Positions 8,649 to 16,915 of a stretch of 64,000 nucleotides of DNA are shown here, piece by piece (within the stretch, counting starts at the first letter, position 1; each line of letters starts with the position of its first letter). Source of the DNA: Bdellovibrionales bacterium. GTDB taxonomy: Bacteria; Bdellovibrionota; Bacteriovoracia; Bacteriovoracales; Bacteriovoracaceae. The stretch lies in the NCBI GenBank assembly GCA_018646675.1, contig JABGUH010000005.1:62001-126000 (forward strand), read 5' to 3'. A program made the position numbers and the translations under genes. The notes under the pieces were generated by a model. That model worked only from the letters and a program-made list of their open reading frames with translations, had not been told where the DNA came from and made no database searches.

Positions 8649-9809
8649 ATGGATTTTAAAATAGAACGAGCATCTTCAATTGATGTTAATCAACTACTTA
8701 GTCTCTATATCTCCATCTATGGTAGGGACTATCCTCTTGAGCTTGGCAGTAACCGACAGAAAATGTTGGAGTGTATAAATGATCAAGAGCATATACTTAT
8801 GCCAGTAATTAGAGATCAAAAAAGTGGGACGATCTTTGCTGCGGCAATAGCAGAGCTAGACTTTAAATATAATATTGCCAAAATATCAGGTGTTGTGGTT
8901 CATCGCTCACATCGTGGAAAAGGGGCGGCTTCTCAGTTGATCTCCTATCTAAAGGAGCAGATTTTTTCTTTAAACCAGATCAACTCGATCTACACTACTA
9001 CTCGAACTGTTACAGTTGCTTCTCAACAGATGTTTTTAAAAAATAGTTTTGTTCCTTTGGGTATTTTTCCTAATGCTCGTAAGATCAAAAATTATGAGAG
9101 TCTTACTTTGATGGGTGTCTTTAGGGAGAATGTATTCGAATCCCGTCGGGTAGTCGAGAGCATTCCAGATTTCCTTTTTCCTCTGTTAGATACAGTTAAT
9201 CAGGTAACGGATCAACAGATAAATGTTGAGAAGATTGACTACAAAGAGGCAGGTAGACCCAAAGGGCAGGAAGATATTGATGGCGATAGTAGCGCTCACT
9301 TTGAGTTTATCTATGCTCCACGTTTTGTAAAACGACGTTTTGCCCAGATATTTGAAGCCGACCAAGATAAGAGTTTTTACCCATTTCATCACCCTAACCT
9401 GCTGATAACCTCTGAGTATCGGGAGATGGAGATCTACGCCAGTTTTAACAAGAAAGATCACTACTGTGTTCTGATTGCGGCCAATCACCCTATTTCCCAT
9501 TTAGATGATCAGCTAAAAGAGTTACTTTTTAGTATGAAGGATCTAGGGATCTACTATATCGAGACCTTAGTCAGAATGGATAATGTGGAAACTCTTTGTT
9601 ACTTATATGATAATCTATTTATTCCGGCTGCCATCTATCCTGTCATGCGAGAGATAAAAGGGGAGATGGTCGACTACGTCTTAATGACTAAAACCATGGT
9701 ACCTTTAGATTTCTCTGAATTGTCAATTACCACGCCCTTTAAGCCATTTGTAGATCAGTATGTTCATCAATGGCTAAGAAGAAATATCGACTCTCTAACG
9801 GTCCAGTAA
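8649..9809 (+). CDS. Tandem GNAT-type acyltransferase at the head of the LuxC/LuxE-like operon
   Basis: The 386-residue protein has an N-terminal GNAT domain with the acyl-CoA-binding motif VVVHRSHRGKGAASQLI (near residues 85-101) and the late signature ASQQMFLKNSFVPLGIFPNA. The C-terminal half repeats the late GNAT signature (NVETLCYLYDNLFIPAAIYP, about 320-340) but has no RGxGxA loop. It therefore looks like two GNAT domains, the second degenerate. Such enzymes move acyl groups from CoA or carrier proteins to amines. ATG 8649 gives a normal GNAT N-terminus; the frame is open from a TTG at 8574 that is less likely. Its TAA overlaps the ATG of the LuxE-like gene (TAATG), which indicates translational coupling and a shared pathway. 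Confidence 0.8.
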   Translation: MDFKIERASSIDVNQLLSLYISIYGRDYPLELGSNRQKMLECINDQEHILMPVIRDQKSGTIFAAAIAELDFKYNIAKISGVVVHRSHRGKGAASQLISYLKEQIFSLNQINSIYTTTRTVTVASQQMFLKNSFVPLGIFPNARKIKNYESLTLMGVFRENVFESRRVVESIPDFLFPLLDTVNQVTDQQINVEKIDYKEAGRPKGQEDIDGDSSAHFEFIYAPRFVKRRFAQIFEADQDKSFYPFHHPNLLITSEYREMEIYASFNKKDHYCVLIAANHPISHLDDQLKELLFSMKDLGIYYIETLVRMDNVETLCYLYDNLFIPAAIYPVMREIKGEMVDYVLMTKTMVPLDFSELSITTPFKPFVDQYVHQWLRRNIDSLTVQ

Positions 9810-10993
9810 TGAGTCCGCCTCTGCCGATGATTCCCAATGCCTCTGAACTGCCCTCACTATCGGAGTGGGCATCTCAGCAGCACCCATACCAGGTACAACC
9901 TGGAGGGGAGGCGTTATTCCTTTCAGCTTTTAAGGAGATTGTGCAATGGCACTATAGGCGTAGTCCTCTATTTGCCTCGATGATTAATGCGAGTGATATT
10001 GATCTTGATACCATTGATAGAGAGGAGCAGTTGTGGCAGATTCCACCACTACTAGCTTCATTTGTTAAACGATATGAGTTATTAAGTGTTGATCGTAAAG
10101 AGATATCACTTCACTTAACATCTTCTGGAACCTCCGGCGAGCACTCACAGGTATATTTTGATCAGTGGTCGATTGGCGTTGCTCAGACAATGGTGGATAA
10201 AATATTCTCCTACAATAAATGGGTTGAGACAGATACAAAATGCAACTATCTACTATATAGTTATCAACCAGAGGAGAGTAGTAAGTTAGGGACTGCCTAT
10301 ACTGATAACTTCCTTTGTAAATATGCTCCAATCAACTCGGTTCACTATGCCTTGCGCCTAAAGGGAGGCGGTGGACATCATTTTGATCTGTTTGGGGTAA
10401 TCGATCGGTTGCAACAGTTTTCGCAGCAGGGGCTGCCGGTAAGAATTTTTGGTTTTCCATCCTTTCTCTTTTTCACTCTTCAGCAGATGGAGCAGCAAGG
10501 AATCCCTCCCTTAAAGTTACATCCAGACTCCTTAGTTTTTCTTGGAGGGGGATGGAAGGGATATGCAGAGCAGCAGGTTAGTAAGGGAGAGCTGTACTCA
10601 TTGGCCCATCGGATGTTAGGCATACCGGCGGAGCGTCTGCGTGACGGTTTTGGCTCGGTAGAGCACTGTATTCCATATATTGAGTGTCGCCACCACAATT
10701 TTCATCAACCCGTTTGGTCCCGAGTAGTGATTCGCGATGTAAAAAGTTGGAAACCTTTAGGATTTGGAAAAGTGGGGCAGCTTAACTTTATCTCGCCCTA
10801 TATCACCTCAATGCCTCTCATCAGTGTGTTGATGGGTGATTTAGCAGTACTATATCCTGGAAGTAGTTGCCCATGTGAGATAGATTCACCCTACTTTATT
10901 ATTAAGGGAAGGGCGTCAGTTAAAAGTGGGCGTAGTTGTGCAGTTGCTGCTGCTGAGTTACTAACAAGTTTTGCTGCCAAAAGTGGAGTGTAG
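9809..10993 (+). CDS. LuxE-like acyl-protein synthetase
   Basis: Member of the LuxE family (PF04443), which adenylates a fatty or other carboxylic acid and passes it to an enzyme cysteine for reduction by LuxC. In this 394-residue product the adenylation loop is LTSSGTSGEHSQ (about 112-123), followed by GGGWKG and FGSVEHCIPY, a CPC pair near residue 353, and GRSCAVAAAE with a cysteine 18 residues from the C-terminus, where LuxE carries its acylated cysteine. The frame is open from ATG 9770, but ATG 9809 overlaps the preceding stop and is the likely start. Only 2 bp separate its stop from the LuxC fusion. Substrate is unknown. Confidence 0.88.
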   Translation: MSPPLPMIPNASELPSLSEWASQQHPYQVQPGGEALFLSAFKEIVQWHYRRSPLFASMINASDIDLDTIDREEQLWQIPPLLASFVKRYELLSVDRKEISLHLTSSGTSGEHSQVYFDQWSIGVAQTMVDKIFSYNKWVETDTKCNYLLYSYQPEESSKLGTAYTDNFLCKYAPINSVHYALRLKGGGGHHFDLFGVIDRLQQFSQQGLPVRIFGFPSFLFFTLQQMEQQGIPPLKLHPDSLVFLGGGWKGYAEQQVSKGELYSLAHRMLGIPAERLRDGFGSVEHCIPYIECRHHNFHQPVWSRVVIRDVKSWKPLGFGKVGQLNFISPYITSMPLISVLMGDLAVLYPGSSCPCEIDSPYFIIKGRASVKSGRSCAVAAAELLTSFAAKSGV

Positions 10994-10995
10994 TT

Positions 10996-13467
10996 TTGAG
11001 TAAACATCTTTGGGCCGGAAAATTTATTGATGATAGTCAGCTTGAGTCGAAACTCTCATCGTTAGGTGAGGAGATCTCCCCTGGTCTGAATAGTCAGTTT
11101 AACCACGATCATCTCTATTCGGCTTGTTGCAAGCTGGAGATGAAATTAGATGGCTCTGACTCTAAAAATTTAGAGGTGATGCCCTATCTACAGGCTTCCA
11201 ACTTAAAACTAAAACTTAAGCGTGAGCTTGGCACAATCACTCCCTTTGATTTACTTCGTCCTGATTTGCAAGAGGCAATTTTTGAAGCCTATCGTCCGCT
11301 AGGGACTCTAGTGCACATCCTTCCCGGCAACGCAGATGCACTGATTTTTTTAAGTGCGATTGAGGGCCTGTTATCTGGCAATATTAACATTTTAAAAGTG
11401 AGCTCAAAAAGTAAAGATGCCAATTACTACGTTGAGCTTTTGCAACAGTTGACTCAGCAAGATGAAAGCGGACAACTGGAAAAAATGCTCTATGTGGTGA
11501 ATTTAGAATCTTCCCAGCAAGAGCTGGTATCTGCTCTGCTCAGTTGTGCTGATGGGGTAACAGTGTGGGGAGGCGATCAAGCGGTGGCGGCAATCACCCA
11601 GCAGGTGAAGCCTGGAACCAGAGTAATCCCATGGGGACATAAGATGTCCTGCATCTACCTAGAACAAGGGTGCTTAGAGGATGACCGTTATCTGACAGAC
11701 TTGGCATCAAAAGTGGTAGCGTTAGAGCAACAGGCATGCTCTTCGCCGCAGATAATCTATGTGGAAAGCCAACGTTTTTCCGATTTGGAGCAACTGGCAA
11801 ATCGCCTGGCCCCAATATTGGACCAGGTTTCAAAATCAGTTGATCCATTAGAGGAGTTAACTTTAGGCGAACAGGCAGAGATTAAAAATGTCTCCGAAAT
11901 GGTGCGTTTAGAGTCCTTAATAGGTAAGGAGCGCCGATTAATTGAGGATAAAAATAGCGGTCAATGGCGTATTCTGGTTAGTGACGACTCCACCTTTTCT
12001 CCCTCCCCTCTATTTCGAACCATCTGGATAAAACCTCTTTTGATGAAGGAGATAATCTCAACTCTACTGCCGGTAAGGCGCTACTTGCAGACTGTTGGGT
12101 TAATTTCAAAGGTGGAGCGAATGGCTTCCATCATTGAATGTTTTATTCAGGCAGGTGTCACCAGAGTAACTTCAGTCGAAGGTATGCTGGACAGCTACTT
12201 AGGATCTCCCCACGATGGAGAGTATGCTCTAAATCGTTATTTAAAGCGGATAAGTGTAAAATTGGATCAAGAGCTACCCACTAGCCTGGCCCGGATTAGC
12301 GATCTATCCAGAGTTGATAAACATGCCAAGGGCCAGATGGATGTTAATTTAATGGATAAGCCTGCACTCCAGAGTTTAGTCGCTGGGCAAGTAGAGTCGA
12401 TTAATCACCTCTACTTTAAAAGTGGGGGGAGTAGTGGGGCCCCGGTCCTCTCTCCATTTAGTTACCAAGACTACCACTCTCAGATGCGCTTTGCCGCCGA
12501 GGGAATCTTGGCCGCAGGATTAGCACCGAAAGTGGATCGGGTAATGAATCTCTTCTTTGGAGGTGCCCTTTACGGAGGATTTTTAAGCTTTTTCTCCATC
12601 TTGGAACAACTAAAATGTTGTCAATTTCCTATGGCCGCCATCAATGATTATCAGATGGTGATTGATACGATTATTGATCAAAAAGTGGATACTCTGTTAG
12701 GAATGCCCTCTTATATTATTCCGCTCTTTCAAAAGGGGCATCAACAGTTGGCTGCCTATCAGGGAGTGAAAAAAATATTCTTTGGCGGTGAGCATATGGG
12801 CCATCAACAGATGAGTTGGTTGAAAGAGGAGTTTGGAGTCACTCTGATTCGGGCTGCAGCTTACGGTAGTGTTGATGCTGGACCTCTGGGATATCAGTGT
12901 GCAGATGCACCTACCGGGACCTATCATCTCCATCAGGATCTTCACCAATTAGAGCTTATTCAATTAGAGCAGGACCTTCCGGTTGATGATGATCAACAAG
13001 TGGGACGCTTGGTATTTTCGACTCCAAGTCGAGAGGCGGTACCACTTAAGCGTTATTTGATAGGAGATTTAGGCTGCTGGGTTAGCTCTCCCTGTCCCTG
13101 CCAAAGGCTGGGCAGGCGCTTTAAACTACTAGGAAGAGAGGGCGATATCTTTAAAGCTGGAGGGACTTTTTTAAATTATGGCCGTTTTTATTCCATTTTA
13201 GAAGAGGGCATCCCCTCTTTGGTGGAGATGCAACTGATCATTGATCAAGTTGATTTTGTGGACCGTCTCACCTTGAGTTATGTCGGTAGTGTCGCAATAG
13301 ATGAGGTGGAGAGATTAGTTAGTAGTAATTACCACGATCTTTATCAAGCTTGGAAGGAGGAGCAAGGGATGTTGTTTGATGTGAGGTCGGTAGCGCCGGA
13401 AGATCTTTTACGGACAGCGGTTGGCAAGCTGATCAAAATTGTTGATCATCGAGGTAGTAATGAGTAG
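10996..13467 (+). CDS. LuxC-type acyl reductase fused to a PaaK-like adenylate-forming domain
   Basis: One 823-residue chain. Residues about 70-420 match the LuxC acyl-CoA/acyl-protein reductase family (PF05893): an NAD(P)-binding segment around VHILPGNADALIFLS (105-120) and the catalytic-cysteine motif QQACSSPQ (Cys248). Residues about 450-820 are a phenylacetate-CoA ligase (PaaK)-like ANL domain: A3 loop YFKSGGSSGAP (473-483), AYGSVDAGPLGY (622-633), CPC (700-702), LGREGD (712-717). The chain could therefore activate an acid and reduce it to an aldehyde. I see no carrier-protein domain between the halves. Start is TTG 10996 with GGAG seven bases upstream. The stop overlaps the next gene by 8 bp. 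Standard LuxC is about 480 residues, so the fusion is real and unusual. Confidence 0.88.
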   Translation: MSKHLWAGKFIDDSQLESKLSSLGEEISPGLNSQFNHDHLYSACCKLEMKLDGSDSKNLEVMPYLQASNLKLKLKRELGTITPFDLLRPDLQEAIFEAYRPLGTLVHILPGNADALIFLSAIEGLLSGNINILKVSSKSKDANYYVELLQQLTQQDESGQLEKMLYVVNLESSQQELVSALLSCADGVTVWGGDQAVAAITQQVKPGTRVIPWGHKMSCIYLEQGCLEDDRYLTDLASKVVALEQQACSSPQIIYVESQRFSDLEQLANRLAPILDQVSKSVDPLEELTLGEQAEIKNVSEMVRLESLIGKERRLIEDKNSGQWRILVSDDSTFSPSPLFRTIWIKPLLMKEIISTLLPVRRYLQTVGLISKVERMASIIECFIQAGVTRVTSVEGMLDSYLGSPHDGEYALNRYLKRISVKLDQELPTSLARISDLSRVDKHAKGQMDVNLMDKPALQSLVAGQVESINHLYFKSGGSSGAPVLSPFSYQDYHSQMRFAAEGILAAGLAPKVDRVMNLFFGGALYGGFLSFFSILEQLKCCQFPMAAINDYQMVIDTIIDQKVDTLLGMPSYIIPLFQKGHQQLAAYQGVKKIFFGGEHMGHQQMSWLKEEFGVTLIRAAAYGSVDAGPLGYQCADAPTGTYHLHQDLHQLELIQLEQDLPVDDDQQVGRLVFSTPSREAVPLKRYLIGDLGCWVSSPCPCQRLGRRFKLLGREGDIFKAGGTFLNYGRFYSILEEGIPSLVEMQLIIDQVDFVDRLTLSYVGSVAIDEVERLVSSNYHDLYQAWKEEQGMLFDVRSVAPEDLLRTAVGKLIKIVDHRGSNE

Positions 13468-14746
13468 GCGATTTGCTCCGCGGAAGCTATTGCAGTTTGC
13501 CAATCAAAAATCTCCATATTATCGAGAGTTATATCAGAAGTGTGATCTGGCCAAAATATCTTGGGAGGACCTCCCCATTGTTGACCTACCATCTTTTTGG
13601 CATGCCAACAGTTATTATAATAATCACCTGCTAACAGAGCAGATTGCCCAGGGAGTAGTGTTTAAAAGTGGTGGAACCACCGGTGCTCCTAAATTCTCTA
13701 TTTATACAAATAGAGAGTGGGAGGAGTTTACTGCTATTTTTGGTCACCACCTTGCAAAGAACTCACTACAGAGGGGAGACCGAGTGGCAAATCTTTTTTA
13801 TGCTGGCCATCTCTACGCTTCATTTCTCTTTATTCAAAAGTCTTTTGAGAAGTGCCCAACCCCGATTGTGAATTTTCCAATCAGTGGTAATCTTCCTCCT
13901 GAAGAGATCGTCTCTCTATTGGTGCAGTATCAGATAAACACTTTGGCAGTAGTGCCCTCGACCTTAGTCAATATGGTGGAACAGCTACGTAAGCATCAGC
14001 GGGAGTTACATTTAAATAAAATTCTTTTTGGTGGAGAGGAACTCTATGATGATCAACGTCAGTTGATACAATCTCTCTTTCCCAAAATAGAGATTTGCTC
14101 GATTGGCTATGCCTCGGTAGATGGAGGCCATTTAGGATACGTGGATGTAGATTGTTCATCTCGTGAACATCGGGTATTTACCGATAGTACTATTATGGAG
14201 ATAGTTGACCCAGAGAGTGGTCAGCAGATTACTGAGGAGGGAAAGGTTGGAAGGCTGATTTATACCAATCTTACTCGTTCGCTAATGCCGATTATTCGTT
14301 ATCCAGTGGGTGATATGGCCAAATGGGTAGAGAGCCGTGTGGTGGATGGTAAATTTTTTGGTGAAAAATTTCGACTTGAGGGGCGCTCAGAGGATGGGGC
14401 CAGAGTTGGGCCAGTTACAATTAATCGCGAGGATGTCGCAGCTATTATAAAAGAGCTTGCCTATTCAGCGATGATTGTTGACTTTCAGATGACGATTACC
14501 CGTCAAACCACCCGGGATCAGTTAAGGCTGGTTTTGGCGATTGAGGGGATTAATCTTGATAATGCCAAACAGATTGGAGCAGATATTATCCAGCACTTTT
14601 ATCAGCAGCGCGAGATGTTTAAAATTGCCGTGGAGGACGGCACTATTATGCCTTTGAAGGTCAAAATAGTGATTCCTTGCGATTTGGAGCGCAATCCACG
14701 CACTGGCAAGTTACTCCGAGTAATTGACCACCGCCTCGAGCAGTAA
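13460..14746 (+). CDS. PaaK-like adenylate-forming enzyme
   Basis: A 428-residue ANL-superfamily enzyme related to phenylacetate-CoA ligase. The adenylation loop is FKSGGTTGAPKF (about 68-79); further motifs are NLFYAGHLYASF, KILFGGEEL, YASVDGGHLGY and FRLEGRSEDG. These line up with NLFFGGALYGGF, KIFFGGEHM, YGSVDAGPLGY and FKLLGREGD in the C-terminal half of the preceding fusion protein, so the two are paralogues, probably by local duplication. It lacks the CPC pair found in the other two ANL proteins of the operon. ATG 13460 has GAGGT upstream and overlaps the preceding stop by 8 bp. It probably activates a second acid or completes the same acyl transfer. Substrate is unknown. Confidence 0.85.
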   Translation: MSRRFAPRKLLQFANQKSPYYRELYQKCDLAKISWEDLPIVDLPSFWHANSYYNNHLLTEQIAQGVVFKSGGTTGAPKFSIYTNREWEEFTAIFGHHLAKNSLQRGDRVANLFYAGHLYASFLFIQKSFEKCPTPIVNFPISGNLPPEEIVSLLVQYQINTLAVVPSTLVNMVEQLRKHQRELHLNKILFGGEELYDDQRQLIQSLFPKIEICSIGYASVDGGHLGYVDVDCSSREHRVFTDSTIMEIVDPESGQQITEEGKVGRLIYTNLTRSLMPIIRYPVGDMAKWVESRVVDGKFFGEKFRLEGRSEDGARVGPVTINREDVAAIIKELAYSAMIVDFQMTITRQTTRDQLRLVLAIEGINLDNAKQIGADIIQHFYQQREMFKIAVEDGTIMPLKVKIVIPCDLERNPRTGKLLRVIDHRLEQ

Positions 14747-14839
14747 ATTACATCACATATCCTTTGATTAAATATTTACTATTTGTCATGGCCGTATCAA
14801 AATTAGAGTACTTTTATACATCTGCTAGGAGCTTTTAAA

Positions 14840-15076
14840 GTGATTACTTCAGCCGTTATCATCGTAATGAATGTCTATATGTTAGTTATTATCGCAGATA
14901 CAGTTATTAGTTATCTGCCCCAGTATAAGAATAAGGAGTGGGCCCTTAGATTATCTGGACTTGCCAACTACTCTCTAAATCCGATTCGTCGTATTTTGCC
15001 CCCTAATGGTATGGAGATCGACTTCTCACCATTGGTTGTGTTGGTGGCCCTCTCTTTGATCAAAATCCTCTGGTAG
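14840..15076 (+). CDS. yggT: YggT family membrane protein
   Basis: A 78-residue single-domain YggT protein. It has two hydrophobic segments (AVIIVMNVYMLVIIADTVISYL and SPLVVLVALSLIKIL) flanking the family core NPIRRILPPNGMEIDFSPLVV. The family is linked to osmotic balance, cell division or chloroplast-type membrane organisation, without a defined activity. Many YggT proteins carry two copies of the unit; this one has a single copy. Start is GTG 14840 with TAGGAG upstream. Confidence 0.88.
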   Translation: MITSAVIIVMNVYMLVIIADTVISYLPQYKNKEWALRLSGLANYSLNPIRRILPPNGMEIDFSPLVVLVALSLIKILW

Positions 15077-15114
15077 CTCTTTTATTTACTATCTTTAATT
15101 TTTTGTAACTCGAT

Positions 15115-15143
15115 TTGTCAAACTCGGATATTCTGCTTAGAAT
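15115..15143 (+). promoter_or_regulatory. Sigma70-type promoter upstream of the 15175 gene
   Basis: TTGTCA (15115-15120), a 17-base spacer and TAGAAT (15138-15143) are each one mismatch from consensus. The expected start of transcription is about 25 bases before ATG 15175, which is a sensible leader length. Confidence 0.6.
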
Positions 15144-15174
15144 ACTAACTAGGTAGACTCTAACGAGATGGAAA

Positions 15175-15981
15175 ATGGATTTTTCACAAGTTGATATTGC
15201 TCAGCTAGTACAGGAGACCTTTCAGGTTAATCGTGTCAAGCTAGCTGATTGTCACTCTGAAGTGCAGGATGGCTTGACGGGGCCGGGGCTGATCTACTCC
15301 CTGCAGGGCGGTGCCAATACTTTCTCTATTCGCGGCTTGGCCACTGGTTCAATCAAACAGACCTTGAAAAATATCCACGATGATTCCAGCTTACAGCGGA
15401 TCTTAAAGATCTCAGAGTATTATCCGGTGGAGGATCTGCTCTACTATCCCACCCCTGAGAAGCTGGAGGCAGATGTTATTATTGATCATCTTGGTAATCG
15501 ACGTTTTCCCTACCAAGAGGATTCGTTGTGTAACCTCAGTGATCCAGGATTTAGCTGGTGGATGCAGCATGATAACAATAGTATCTCCATCTATTTCAAA
15601 TCCTTTGGGATTGAACGTGTTTCGAATCTTGTGCAGTTGGGACCAATCGCAGATACTGCTTTGGCCATCTCCCACCTTCAGGAGATCAGCAAATATCTTG
15701 AGAATCTCTTTCCAGTAGCAGAAGTTTTCTGCTCACCCAAGCAGTTTACTGTTGCGACCAAAGATTATAGTGCTGAGTGCTTTAACTGCTTAAAAAAACT
15801 ATTTTTAGATGGAGAGTGGGGTAGTAGTGCCCCCTACTTACGTTTTAACTCCCTACCCAAAACCCCCCTGCTATTTTTATCTGAGGTAGCGGCAATACGT
15901 AGATTTTGGATTCATCTGGAGCAGCAGATAAGGCGGAAGTCAAATTTGTCCTCCTGCCCAACCAATAATATTCAACGGTGA
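15175..15981 (+). CDS. Hypothetical cytoplasmic protein
   Basis: I do not recognise a family. The product has 268 residues, no signal peptide and no convincing membrane segment. A repeated theme is short amphipathic beta/alpha segments (GLIYSLQGGANTFSIRGLATGS, ISIYFKSFGIERVSNLVQLGP, ISHLQEISKYLENLFPVAEVFCSP). A small cysteine cluster (CFNCLKKLF near residue 200) is present but no full zinc motif. It has its own promoter and is followed by a separate promoter for the next gene, so it is probably transcribed alone. Confidence 0.65.
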   Translation: MDFSQVDIAQLVQETFQVNRVKLADCHSEVQDGLTGPGLIYSLQGGANTFSIRGLATGSIKQTLKNIHDDSSLQRILKISEYYPVEDLLYYPTPEKLEADVIIDHLGNRRFPYQEDSLCNLSDPGFSWWMQHDNNSISIYFKSFGIERVSNLVQLGPIADTALAISHLQEISKYLENLFPVAEVFCSPKQFTVATKDYSAECFNCLKKLFLDGEWGSSAPYLRFNSLPKTPLLFLSEVAAIRRFWIHLEQQIRRKSNLSSCPTNNIQR

Positions 15982-16026
15982 GATCTGTCACAACGCGTCG
16001 CCCAATCGAAAAGTACTAACATCTGC

Positions 16027-16055
16027 TTGAGAAAAAATTAATACACTGTTACAAT
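16027..16055 (+). promoter_or_regulatory. Sigma70-type promoter for the FtsB/DivIC-like gene
   Basis: TTGAGA (16027-16032), a 17-base spacer and TACAAT (16050-16055) form a good promoter. An 11-base direct repeat ACAGGATGTTG (16066-16076 and 16086-16096) lies in the leader, and each copy supplies an AGGA ribosome-site sequence. Confidence 0.6.
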
Positions 16056-16099
16056 TAAAGTAATTACAGGATGTTGTACACTTGAACAGGATGTTGATA

Positions 16100-16915
16100 G
16101 TGGAGTTTAATTTTTCATCTAGTCGCCGTAACAAAGCTCAACCTAGAGCGGTATCATCTGGTGATGATGACCGCTTGCAGCGGGCGATCGAGCGGAATAA
16201 GGCAAAACAGCGAAAAAGAGGGATGCAGAGTCAAGGCGCAGATCTTCCTGGGGCCAGGGTTGGTACACTCGGTGACCGTACTCGTAATATTTCTGCTTCT
16301 GCCTCAAGACAAGAGGGGCAGGATGAGTTTCTAGAGCAGTTGCGGCAACGTAAACAGCACCGCCACCACCAAGAGATGGCATCAGGACGAGATAGTAATT
16401 TATCAGAGCGTCGTACAGTAGGACGAGCCGATAATGTTGAGTTTACCTCCAGCTTAAAAAAGCGGGGTGTGAAGAAGGAGGAGGGAGTACTCTCAAAGTT
16501 CCTTCCAGACCGACCTGTCGGAGGACAAAAGTCCAAGATCATATCGGCACGTCAAGAGCGTCTAGTTCGTTCTAGACCTGCTGCCACAACTAGATTGGCA
16601 AGATCAGGCAGATCCTATGGCAAATTGGTGACCTATTTAACTAGGGCCGGATGGTTGGTCTGCGTGGCGATGATGGTCAACCTTACGATCTCAGAGGGGG
16701 GGGTGTTAGATTTCTACGCCAAAAAAAGGTTGTTAACCTCCTATCAATGGGAGCACCAGACCGTTTTGGATGAAAATGATGCCATTGAGCTGGAGATCAA
16801 AAGGATTCGTAGCGATCACCGCTATCAGAAGAGATTGGTTCGTGATCACCTAGGTTTTATTCTAAAGAGCGAGTTTTTAATTCTTTTCCCCCGGAAGGTG
16901 GGAGAATCCACTTAA
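16100..16915 (+). CDS. FtsB/DivIC-like septum protein with long basic N-terminal region
   Basis: Residues about 180-270 have the FtsB/DivIC layout: one transmembrane helix (GWLVCVAMMVNLTISEGGVL), a short charged coiled coil (LLTSYQWEHQTVLDENDAIELEIKRIRSD), then LVRDHLGFILKSEFLILFP. These proteins sit in the division site with FtsL and FtsQ. Known members are about 100 residues; here about 180 extra cytoplasmic residues precede the helix, rich in Arg, Gln, Lys and Ser with clusters such as QRKRG and RQRKQHRHH, likely disordered and nucleic-acid or phosphate binding in charge. GTG 16100 has AGGA eight bases upstream; TTG 16082 and ATG 16091 are alternatives. The last 59 bases overlap the convergent DUF192 gene. 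Confidence 0.72.
   Translation: MEFNFSSSRRNKAQPRAVSSGDDDRLQRAIERNKAKQRKRGMQSQGADLPGARVGTLGDRTRNISASASRQEGQDEFLEQLRQRKQHRHHQEMASGRDSNLSERRTVGRADNVEFTSSLKKRGVKKEEGVLSKFLPDRPVGGQKSKIISARQERLVRSRPAATTRLARSGRSYGKLVTYLTRAGWLVCVAMMVNLTISEGGVLDFYAKKRLLTSYQWEHQTVLDENDAIELEIKRIRSDHRYQKRLVRDHLGFILKSEFLILFPRKVGEST

Noticed and set aside
8649-14746. Bioluminescence (lux) operon
   Set aside because: LuxC- and LuxE-like proteins are present, but there are no luxA, luxB or luxD genes, and the flanking genes are GNAT and PaaK-like. Light production is not supported.
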